Below are positions 1-6,396 of a DNA stretch of 23,099 nucleotides, in pieces. Under the pieces are notes generated by a model that made no database searches, was not told the DNA's origin, and saw only the letters and a list, made by a program, of their open reading frames with translations. Positions within the stretch are counted from its first letter, which is position 1. Each line of letters begins with the position of its first letter. The DNA comes from Saprospiraceae bacterium (GTDB lineage: Bacteria > Bacteroidota > Bacteroidia > Bacteroidales > JAIPBB01). Made by a program: the position numbers and the translations under genes. Where the stretch lies: the NCBI GenBank assembly GCA_021739805.1, contig JAIPBB010000031.1, positions 1-23,099 of the forward strand, written 5' to 3'.

Positions 1-1
1 A

Positions 2-1894
2 AAACATATTTACCGACAAAAAGATGAGCATTTTATCAAAATTTTAAATGAAATCAGGGATGATTGTTTAACTGAAAATTCGATAATCGAATTGAAAAAG
101 AGATATATTCCAAACTTTAGCCCTAATAATGACGAAGGATATATAACTCTTACAACCCATAATGCAAACGCTGATTCGATTAATAACATTCAACTTCGTA
201 AAATAAAAGCAAAAGAATATCATTTCGAAGCAATAATTGAAGGAAGTTTTTCGGAGTATTCTTATCCAACTAAAAAAGATTTAATATTGAAAATAGGTTC
301 CCAGGTGATGTTTGTAAAAAACGACAGTTCTCCTGAGAAAAGATATTATAACGGAAAAATAGGCAAAATTACAAATATTGAAGATGAAGTTGTATTTGTA
401 AAAAGTCCTGATGAAGATGAGATTATTGAAGTTGGAGTCGAAAAATGGGAAAACATTAAGTATTCTCTTAACGAAGAAACCAAAGAAATTGAAGAAGAAG
501 TTGTAGGTTCTTTCATACAGCATCCATTGCGTCTTGCATGGGCAATCACTATTCATAAAAGCCAGGGTTTAACTTTTGATAAAGCAGTTATTGATGCACA
601 AGCAGCTTTTGCCCATGGTCAAACTTATGTTGCATTAAGTCGATGCAAAACCTTGGAAGGCTTGATTTTGAGTAGTCAAATAAGCGATAATGGAATTATT
701 TGCGATCAAAAAGTGATGACTTTCAATCGTGAAGTTGAACAAAATCAACCCGAAGAAAAAGTTCTTAGAGAATCGAAACAAGATTTTCTAAAATTATTAC
801 TTGATGAGCTTTTAAATTATAAACCCTTACAATTTCAGATTAATAAACTTAAAAAAATCATACAGGAAAATACAAGAAGCATAGAAGGTGATTTATTTGA
901 AAAGTTAAGTGATATTCAAAAAACCGTTTCTGAATTGATTGATATTGCTGAAAAGTTCTCCAGGCAAATCACTCAATTAATATCTGTGGAAGAAGACGGT
1001 GAAGCGAATTCTCCCCTTCAGGAACGTATTAAAAAAGCTTCTGAATACTATCTTGATAAAACGCAACAACAGATTTTAATGCCTTTGGATAAAAGCACTT
1101 TTTCAACCGATAATAAAGCTGTGAAAAAGGCAGTGAAAGAAGTTTTAGTTATGATGCACGAAATTCTTACAATAAAGGAAATTTGTTTGAAGCAAGCATC
1201 AAAAGCTTTTATTTTAAAGGATTATCTCACTGTTCGTGCGAAAGCTTCCTTGGAAAATGTTACTGTAAAAACAAAACTAAATACTGAAACCCAATATATT
1301 CCAACTGAGCATCCGGTTCTTTACAAGCGTTTCCAGGAATGGAGAAAAACTCTTGCTGAAAGAGATAATGTCCCTGTTTACAGAATAATCAACCAAAAAG
1401 CTATTATCGGAATAACCAACACTTTGCCCGCTTCCGCAAAACAATTAAATGAAATTAATGGAATAGGAGCAAACAAAATCAAGAAATATGGTAGTGAAAT
1501 TCTTTCAATGGTTTTAGATTATTGCAAAGAAGAAGACCTATCAATGATAGTTGATGAAATTAAAGATGTCAAACCAATTCAACAAAAGAGTACATCAAAA
1601 ATTAGTCTTGAATTATTTAAAAATGGCAAAAGCATATCTGAAATTGCAAAAGAACTTAATTTAGCTAATAGTGAAATCATTGGTTATTTAACACATTATT
1701 TAGAAACTGGAGAATTGGAATTAGATCGTTTTGTGAGCAAAGAAAAAGCAGATTTAATTTTAGATTTTTTCAAAGAAAATCCGGAAGCAAAAGCCGGGGA
1801 AGTGAAAATTTCTATAGATGAAATAAGCTATGCTGATATTCATTTTGTTCAAAGTTATATGAAAAAGTTTGAAACTGTGGATGGTGATCAGTAA
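2..1894 (+). CDS. Pif1/RecD-like DNA helicase, C-terminal part, with HRDC and helix-turn-helix domains (5' end outside window)
   Basis: The reading frame is open to the left edge, so the N-terminal ATPase core with Walker A and B is missing; the TTG at 92 is an internal Leu codon, not a start. Visible parts in order: a RecD2/Pif1 SH3-like insert (about 293-400, with GSQVMF and YYNGKIG); the UvrD_C_2 region with motif TIHKSQGLTFD (near 548) and motif VI GQTYVALSR (near 617), which contact ATP and DNA in superfamily 1 helicases; a linker of about 200 residues; an HRDC nucleic-acid-binding domain (about 1304-1530, containing NGIGANKIKKYG); and a C-terminal RecQ-like winged/HTH_40 domain (about 1600-1880). 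This architecture is common in Bacteroidota as an AAA-family ATPase/HRDC protein, presumably acting in replication or repair; the substrate is unknown. A repeat array begins 5 nt after the stop, and I see no hairpin terminator. Confidence 0.88.
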   Translation, partial: KHIYRQKDEHFIKILNEIRDDCLTENSIIELKKRYIPNFSPNNDEGYITLTTHNANADSINNIQLRKIKAKEYHFEAIIEGSFSEYSYPTKKDLILKIGSQVMFVKNDSSPEKRYYNGKIGKITNIEDEVVFVKSPDEDEIIEVGVEKWENIKYSLNEETKEIEEEVVGSFIQHPLRLAWAITIHKSQGLTFDKAVIDAQAAFAHGQTYVALSRCKTLEGLILSSQISDNGIICDQKVMTFNREVEQNQPEEKVLRESKQDFLKLLLDELLNYKPLQFQINKLKKIIQENTRSIEGDLFEKLSDIQKTVSELIDIAEKFSRQITQLISVEEDGEANSPLQERIKKASEYYLDKTQQQILMPLDKSTFSTDNKAVKKAVKEVLVMMHEILTIKEICLKQASKAFILKDYLTVRAKASLENVTVKTKLNTETQYIPTEHPVLYKRFQEWRKTLAERDNVPVYRIINQKAIIGITNTLPASAKQLNEINGIGANKIKKYGSEILSMVLDYCKEEDLSMIVDEIKDVKPIQQKSTSKISLELFKNGKSISEIAKELNLANSEIIGYLTHYLETGELELDRFVSKEKADLILDFFKENPEAKAGEVKISIDEISYADIHFVQSYMKKFETVDGDQ

Positions 1895-1898
1895 AGTA

Positions 1899-2062
1899 GT
1901 GAGCTTGAGAGCCTGTGAGCTTTTAGATTGTGAGCTTGAGAATGGGAGATGGTAGAAAACGAGAAACCAGCATTTCGACTCCGCTCAATGAGCAACACGG
2001 TCAACGTATTTAGAACTTGAAACAAGAAGCGAGAAACTAGCAACTAGCAACCAGCCAACTAA
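1899..2062. repeat. Degenerate heptanucleotide repeat array between two convergent genes
   Basis: GTGAGCT occurs at 1899, 1915 and 1930. From 1930 to 1971 the sequence reads in 7-nt steps, ending AACGAGA, AACCAGC. After a GC-richer block (1971-1993), 7-nt phase resumes at 2014-2062 with AACTTGA, AACAAGA, AGCGAGA, AACTAGC (twice), AACCAGC and CAACTAA. The two halves share words (AACCAGC; AACGAGA versus AGCGAGA). The array begins just after the helicase stop and its last unit contains the tonB stop codon (2059-2061). Confidence 0.75.
1971..1993. repeat. REP-like GC-richer block
   Basis: CATTTCGACTCCGCTCAATG, followed by AGC, lies between two heptad arrays and differs from them in composition. 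CATT and AATG are inverted at its ends. From memory, this word and its complement recur between genes in many Bacteroidota genomes, so it may be a dispersed repeat; only one copy is in this window. Confidence 0.4.
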
Positions 2063-2787
2063 TTCAACCTGATAAAATTATAAGTTATTGTTCCTTTTTG
2101 AACGTCTGCGGCATCATAACTAACATTAAATTTAGCTTTTAAAGCAGCATTAACAGCTTCTTTTAGTAATTCAGGGTCATATACGTTTGTTCCTTGTGCA
2201 CCTGCTACTGCATTAGTGACTTTCCCGCTTTTATCAACCCAAATTGTGACAACAACTCTTCCTTGTTCCTGGGAATTATAATTAGGTTTCGGAAGACTTC
2301 TTACCGTTCTGTTACTTAAATCGACTTTAGGACCGTTACCTCCTGTTCCTGGAGTGCCTTCATGATTTTTTGCATTAACATCACCACCTTCATTACCTTG
2401 ATTTCCCGGCTTTCCGGTCTCTCCTTCGTTTTCTCCACTATTATTTTTCTTTTGATATAGTTTATTAGGATCAATAACCGGTTCAGGGTCTTCTTTTGGT
2501 TTTATTTTATTTTTTGGGTTTTTCTTTTTAACTGTCGGAGCTTCGTATGTGTCTTGAGTAGCAACATTTTCTTCTGTTTCAGAAGCTTGTGGAGCTGCTG
2601 CTTCTGATGCGGGGTCAACAGATTTTGTATCACCCATACCATCATCACTAAAACCTATATTGACTTCAACGCCTTCTGGTGGTGGAACTTCAAATTTTAA
2701 TCCCATTAATACCAAAGCAAAAACTAAAATCAGGTGAAAAGCGATTGTACCAATTATTCCGCTCCTGTTGTATTTTTTATTGCTCAT
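2059..2787 (-). CDS. tonB: TonB-family energy transducer
   Basis: 242 residues. A short cytoplasmic N-terminus is followed by one membrane helix (about 11-30) carrying His18, in the place of the conserved membrane histidine of TonB. Next comes a periplasmic linker: Ala/Glu-rich, then Lys/Pro-rich (about 87-107), then Gly/Asn-rich (about 113-153). The C-terminal TonB domain (about 163-242) includes GRVVVTIWVDKSGKV. The protein carries proton-motive energy from ExbB/ExbD to outer-membrane TonB-dependent receptors. It is third in a minus-strand run after exbB and exbD, but 179 nt from exbD, across a gap containing repeats, so it may have its own signals. The stop codon lies inside the last unit of a 7-nt repeat array. 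The linker is richer in Gly and Asn than the Pro-rich linker of E. coli TonB. Which receptors it serves is not visible. Confidence 0.9.
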   Translation of the reverse strand: MSNKKYNRSGIIGTIAFHLILVFALVLMGLKFEVPPPEGVEVNIGFSDDGMGDTKSVDPASEAAAPQASETEENVATQDTYEAPTVKKKNPKNKIKPKEDPEPVIDPNKLYQKKNNSGENEGETGKPGNQGNEGGDVNAKNHEGTPGTGGNGPKVDLSNRTVRSLPKPNYNSQEQGRVVVTIWVDKSGKVTNAVAGAQGTNVYDPELLKEAVNAALKAKFNVSYDAADVQKGTITYNFIRLN

Positions 2788-2805
2788 TTCTTTGTGTTTC
2801 TTGTA

Positions 2806-2855
2806 TTAACGTTTGATATGACTATTATATTATAATTTAACGTTTGATATGACTA
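2806..2855. repeat. Perfect 19-bp direct repeat upstream of tonB
   Basis: TTAACGTTTGATATGACTA occurs at 2806-2824 and again at 2837-2855, a period of 31 with a 12-nt AT-only spacer. The nearer copy ends 19 nt before the tonB start codon, so both copies are in its leader or promoter region. Confidence 0.85.
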
Positions 2856-2889
2856 AAGGTTATTTAATTAATGAAATCTTATTTTCTTT

Positions 2890-2963
2890 TGTTTTTAACT
2901 TCCTTTTATACTTTCTTTAACTTTAGGCACTTCAAACTCAAGCACACTTTAAGTACTCTTTAA
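2890..2963. repeat. Degenerate 9-nt-type repeat array after exbD
   Basis: Words starting ACTTT or ACTC recur at roughly 9-nt intervals: ACTTTAGGC (2920-2928), ACTTTAAGT (2946-2954), ACTCTTTAA (2955-2963). The array ends 3 nt from the exbD stop codon. The 12-mers CTTTAGGCACTT (2921-2932) and CTTTAAGTACTC (2947-2958) recur, each with one difference, in the leader of the permease gene at 11949. Confidence 0.6.
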
Positions 2964-2966
2964 ATG

Positions 2967-3380
2967 CTATTTAGGGTCAGTCTTTAAAATAACTTTATTC
3001 TTAGTATTGTTTAACTTATTAATCTTGTTTACAGCATCAATAACATCAACTATATATTGAATAGGAACATCAAAACTTACACTTAGGTCAACACTTGCTT
3101 CAGTTTGTCCAGCTAACTTTTGATTTAAAACTCCATAAAGGTCTTCACTTAAAACCGGAATATTATCTACGGCAAATTGATATTGTTCATCAATTGAAAC
3201 CGCTACCTTTGCTTGTACCGGAGCTATTGTACTACTACTTTTTGGTAAATTAAGATTGATAGCATTTGGGCTAATAAGTGTTGAAAGAAGCATAAAGAAT
3301 ATTAGTAGCAAAAACACTAAATCCGACATAGATGAAGTATTAAACTCTGCACTTCTTTTATTTCTTGTTTTAATTGCCAT
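2967..3380 (-). CDS. exbD: ExbD/TolR-family biopolymer transport protein
   Basis: 137 residues with the ExbD layout: a basic N-terminus, one membrane helix (about 20-37) led by Asp20 in SMSDLVFLLLIFF, and a small periplasmic domain. The membrane Asp is the proton-path residue of ExbD and TolR. With the ExbB-like pentamer it forms the inner-membrane motor that drives TonB. It begins 11 nt after the exbB stop on the same strand, so the two are surely cotranscribed. The sequence alone does not fully separate ExbD from TolR, but the downstream TonB-type protein favours ExbD. Confidence 0.93.
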   Translation of the reverse strand: MAIKTRNKRSAEFNTSSMSDLVFLLLIFFMLLSTLISPNAINLNLPKSSSTIAPVQAKVAVSIDEQYQFAVDNIPVLSEDLYGVLNQKLAGQTEASVDLSVSFDVPIQYIVDVIDAVNKINKLNNTKNKVILKTDPK

Positions 3381-3391
3381 AATGTTAAATT

Positions 3392-4111
3392 TTAAGATGC
3401 AGGTTCATGTAGTAAATCCATAAATTCTGTGGCTCTTGCCTCAAGAATAAATACTACTTTTTCAATTCTTGCGACAATAATGTTATAACAGATATAGCCA
3501 ATAATCCCGACAATAAGTCCGCCAACAGTTGTTATCATTGCCTGATAAATTCCCCCTGAAAGCAATGCAATGTCGATATTATTCCCTGCATGTGCCATAT
3601 CAAAAAATGCTTTAACCATTCCAATAACAGTTCCTAAAAAACCAATCATCGGAGCTGCACCTGCAACTGTAGCTAAAATTGCCACATTCTTTTCAAGCTT
3701 CGAGACTTCAAGTTTACCAACATTTTCAATTGCTGCATTAATATCACCTAAAGGCTTACCAATTCTTGCTACTCCTTTTTCAATCATTCTGGCAATGGGC
3801 GATGAATTATTCTTGCAGAGTGATTTTGCTGCGTCAATTTTTCCGTCATGAATAAAATCACGAATATTATTCATAAAATTCGTTTCTTCGCTAGCAGCTT
3901 TGTTTACAGTTAATAGCCTTTCAATAAAAATATAAATAGCCAAAATCGATAATATCACCAATGGTAGCATTATCCATCCACCTTTTATTGTCATATCCCA
4001 AATTGATATAGCTTCTTCATGAGATGCTTCGGCAATTGGGTTAATTATGGCAGCAGCAGTGTCAGCTGCAAGTCTTGTTGTTTCTGTTATTTGCAATAAT
4101 ATTCCACTCAT
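3392..4111 (-). CDS. exbB: MotA/TolQ/ExbB proton channel family protein
   Basis: 239 residues from the ATG at 4111 (MSGILLQ). An upstream in-frame start at 4174 adds 21 residues but overlaps the likely -7 element at 4172-4179, so I prefer 4111. Three membrane segments are seen: about 45-68 (PLVILSILAIYIFIERLL), about 135-165 (VAGAAPMIGFLGTVIGM) and about 178-210 (SGGIYQAMITTVGGLIVG). The last two are the conserved ExbB/TolQ core that surrounds the ExbD helix. It is the first gene of exbB-exbD-tonB and is the proton-conducting stator of the TonB motor. An N-terminal extension of about 40 residues before the first membrane helix is common in Bacteroidota homologues. Confidence 0.93.
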   Translation of the reverse strand: MSGILLQITETTRLAADTAAAIINPIAEASHEEAISIWDMTIKGGWIMLPLVILSILAIYIFIERLLTVNKAASEETNFMNNIRDFIHDGKIDAAKSLCKNNSSPIARMIEKGVARIGKPLGDINAAIENVGKLEVSKLEKNVAILATVAGAAPMIGFLGTVIGMVKAFFDMAHAGNNIDIALLSGGIYQAMITTVGGLIVGIIGYICYNIIVARIEKVVFILEARATEFMDLLHEPAS

Positions 4112-4171
4112 AATTTTCAAGATTTTATAACATATAAAAATAAACATTAGCAAATTCTCTAAAGAAGTTCT

Positions 4172-4179
4172 CAAATCTA
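4172..4179 (-). promoter_or_regulatory. -7 element (TAnnTTTG) for exbB
   Basis: TAGATTTG on the minus strand fits the Bacteroidota sigma-ABfr -7 consensus TAnnTTTG, 60 nt before the preferred exbB start. No TTTG -33 element is visible at the usual spacing. Confidence 0.45.
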
Positions 4180-4316
4180 TTTTTTAACATCTCTTTGTTT
4201 ATAAAATTGAAGCTATTTCGTCATAAAAATAATTAAAACCAAAATCCACACTGCAACTAACCAAAGCATTAGGGATTTGATTAGGTTTGAATAAGTATTG
4301 CTAAGGTTAGAATATT

Positions 4317-4343
4317 AAAATTGTTTTGTCTTACAACAATTTT
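4317..4343 (-). terminator. Hairpin downstream of the C45-like gene
   Basis: A 9-bp stem AAAATTGTT/AACAATTTT with a 9-nt loop lies 56 nt past the stop at 4399. On the minus strand it is followed by AATATT rather than a long U-run, so it is a weak terminator candidate. The rest of 4180-4398 shows nothing else I can name. Confidence 0.4.
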
Positions 4344-4398
4344 CTTATCCTATTATTAATGAATTTTTCTGCTTATTCTTATTTTCAAATTTTAGAAA

Positions 4399-5895
4399 TC
4401 AATATTTTACAATCCTGTAGGTCCCAACAAAATCATCTGCAATAACAGTAATAATATAAACTCCATTTGGGTAAGATTTAAGATTTAGTTCGTATTCAAA
4501 CGAGAATTGGTTTTTTGTTTCCGTAAAAAATTGTCTGCCACTTGTATCAATAACAGTGATTAATGCAGAGTCTTTTATTTTATCTAAACCTTGAATTATA
4601 AGTATATCATTTACAGGATTCGGATAAAAAGAAATTTTTGGTTTAGGACTATTTGGCTCTGATATGCCAACATTATTTTTAAATAAATCGGCTATACTAA
4701 AACTCATTGGGGTGTTCTGATAAGCCGGACTGCTGCTGTGATAATTTGAGATTTTAAATAAGTCGTATTCCGGTGCAAATTGCATAAACTGAATATTGCT
4801 TGTAAGATGTGAATAATCACGCATCAACTCCCAGTTTACAGTTGAGCTTATATTTGTGCCGACTCCAATAGCCCCAACAATTGAATTATATCTTTGGCAA
4901 AAATTCATTGAGTTATTTCTTTTAATCTGGTAATTAGCTGTATAGATGTTGTCCCCCGGAATGCTGTCAGCATAGTCTTTATATCTGAAAGTCAGGAAGG
5001 GAGTTGTCGGTGTAATTTCGGCTATCATTGCAATCAGGCTATCGTTAGTTTCTGTTGATTTTGCAATTGCACTTATAATATATCCATCGGCATAGCCCTG
5101 TGTTTGGCTCATTAAAGCTGTTTTTAAATCCTGAACATTATTTTTCCCGTCAGCATTAAAATCTTTTTTTTCAATGGCTTTTCTCATCGAAAACCAAATT
5201 GGCTCAAAATGTTTTCCGTGATATGAATTACCATTAAAATCATCCATCACATGTTGGAAAACGCCAAGATTTTGGTTAAAACCGGACAAGACAGAAAACA
5301 TTCCTGCAAAACCAATACTCAACCATGGCTGCTCATCAATTTCCGAAGGAAGGTGAATACAAATAATTTGATTGTTTATAAGATTAGGGTTTACCTGCCA
5401 ATCTAAATGCCTTGAAATAACAGATTTTCCGTTAAGGTCGGTTCCGGCTGTCGCATTTCCCCAACTTATTAAACTTGAGCAACCCTGTTTAGTGGATTTA
5501 CTCATCAATTTTGATATATCCAAAAAGGAATTACAAACCAAAAGATCGACATAATCCATTGTTGTAGAATTTGTCCCTGCTGAATCCATTCCTGCGATTA
5601 TAGCTTTTGCTTCAAGCACAAAAATTGAATCGAATTTTAAATCCTGTCCGGCTGTTATAATATTTCTTGCCGTTGGATAAGAATAACCAAACTGTGGCTT
5701 AAGATAATTGGTGAATGCCTGGGTTATTTGTGCTCCAATAAGATACCCATAAGCAAAACCTCGTTCATAATGAGTTCCCCAAATTTTTACAATTTTAATA
5801 TTGTTGGTATCATTAATTATTGCACCATTAAATTGTTGCGATTTTAAGCCTAAAGAACTTGAAAATATTAAAATTAAAAGAATAACTTTTTTCAT
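4399..5895 (-). CDS. Secreted C45-like (Ntn-hydrolase type) acyltransferase/peptidase with T9SS sorting domain
   Basis: 498 residues. A signal peptide (1-20, MKKVILLILIFSSSLGLKSQ) leads into a domain resembling peptidase family C45/acyl-CoA:6-APA acyltransferases: GTHYERGFAYGYLIG (40-54), then GCSSLISWG with Cys139 as candidate nucleophile, and ISRHLDWQ (160-167), as in choloylglycine/C45 Ntn hydrolases. In that family, autocleavage before the Cys activates the enzyme, which acts on amide bonds. Residues 245-256 (DFNADGKNNVQD) match a dockerin/EF-hand calcium loop, with acidic or Asn ligands at positions 1, 3, 5, 9 and 12. The C-terminus (about 422-498, starting YPNPVNDILII) is a T9SS type A sorting domain, so the protein should reach the cell surface or medium. 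The substrate is unknown. It stands alone on the minus strand between exbB and the divergent C69 gene. Confidence 0.75.
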   Translation of the reverse strand: MKKVILLILIFSSSLGLKSQQFNGAIINDTNNIKIVKIWGTHYERGFAYGYLIGAQITQAFTNYLKPQFGYSYPTARNIITAGQDLKFDSIFVLEAKAIIAGMDSAGTNSTTMDYVDLLVCNSFLDISKLMSKSTKQGCSSLISWGNATAGTDLNGKSVISRHLDWQVNPNLINNQIICIHLPSEIDEQPWLSIGFAGMFSVLSGFNQNLGVFQHVMDDFNGNSYHGKHFEPIWFSMRKAIEKKDFNADGKNNVQDLKTALMSQTQGYADGYIISAIAKSTETNDSLIAMIAEITPTTPFLTFRYKDYADSIPGDNIYTANYQIKRNNSMNFCQRYNSIVGAIGVGTNISSTVNWELMRDYSHLTSNIQFMQFAPEYDLFKISNYHSSSPAYQNTPMSFSIADLFKNNVGISEPNSPKPKISFYPNPVNDILIIQGLDKIKDSALITVIDTSGRQFFTETKNQFSFEYELNLKSYPNGVYIITVIADDFVGTYRIVKY

Positions 5896-5978
5896 AGAGA
5901 CATTTTTGTTTAGTGAAACTCAATAATAATAAGCATTTTGTAAACTTAATAAAAAATTTGAAAAAAAATAATTTTTCA

Positions 5979-6007
5979 TGCAACCTTTTTGCGACTCATG
6001 TATCTTA
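5979..6007 (+). promoter_or_regulatory. Possible ECF-sigma-type promoter
   Basis: TGCAACC (5979-5985), 14 nt of spacer, then GTATCTTA (6000-6007). This resembles, from memory, elements upstream of ECF sigma-factor operons in Bacteroidota. No protein gene follows on this strand before the terminator at 6122. The match is by eye, so confidence is low. Confidence 0.3.
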
Positions 6008-6014
6008 AATGAAA

Positions 6015-6154
6015 CAAACAACAAATAGCGTTCATTATTTTTTTTAATTATTAATTTCCATAATCAGTGTTTTATATAAATATATAAACATCCACGATTA
6101 CATTTAATACTTAAACCTGTTAGCCTCATCAACACCCATTGATGAGGCTTTTTT
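6015..6154 (+). ncRNA. Candidate small RNA ending at an isolated terminator
   Basis: A strong + strand terminator (6122-6154) has no coding gene upstream on that strand, because the neighbouring gene at 4399-5895 points the other way. If the element at 5979-6007 is a promoter, a transcript of about 140 nt would result. The interior is AT-rich, with no recognised RNA family and no convincing ORF. The start is approximate. A relic of a lost gene is equally possible. Confidence 0.28.
6122..6154 (+). terminator. Strong intrinsic terminator without an upstream gene
   Basis: A perfect 11-bp stem, AGCCTCATCAA (6122-6132) with TTGATGAGGCT (6139-6149), has a 6-nt loop and a run of six T (6149-6154). 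The minus-strand side has no T-run, so it is oriented for + transcription. Confidence 0.85.
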
Positions 6155-6226
6155 GTGTTTGTCAGATTAGGTTCTGATATTAAAAATTATGAGTCTTTGT
6201 TTTCAATCAAGAACTACTATTTATTT

Positions 6227-6329
6227 GAATAATGAATAATGATTAACGAATAATGAATTACGAAGTAAATGTCCTAATTTAAAATCATCATTAATTATTC
6301 AGTGTTCAGTGTTCGATATTGAAATTCTG
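6227..6329. repeat. Two facing heptad arrays (GAATAAT type and its complement type)
   Basis: Six units in exact 7-nt phase run from 6227 to 6268: GAATAAT (three times), GATTAAC, GAATTAC, GAAGTAA. A second array at 6295-6329 reads TTATTCA, GTGTTCA, GTGTTCG, ATATTGA, AATTCTG, whose first units complement the first array's words, so the pair could fold back. Both lie in the 501-base gap upstream of the C69 gene. The rest of that gap (5896-5978, 6155-6226) shows nothing further. Confidence 0.75.
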
Positions 6330-6372
6330 TGTTTAAATTGTAGGATTTACTAAACATATTCATTAAAAATCC

Positions 6373-6380
6373 TATTTTTG
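6373..6380 (+). promoter_or_regulatory. -7 element (TAnnTTTG) for the C69 dipeptidase gene
   Basis: TATTTTTG ends 16 nt before the ATG at 6397. The udk and ABC-transporter starts have the same element at 15 and 17 nt. No clear TTTG -33 box is seen. Confidence 0.5.
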
Positions 6381-6396
6381 TATCTTTAAATTTAAA

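Noticed and set aside
1899..2062. CRISPR-like array
   Set aside because: Units are 7 nt with no unique spacers, and there are no cas genes nearby.
5978..6028. 17-codon ORF starting ATGCAACC on the + strand
   Set aside because: It coincides with the promoter-like element, is very short, and has no ribosome-binding signal or recognisable product.
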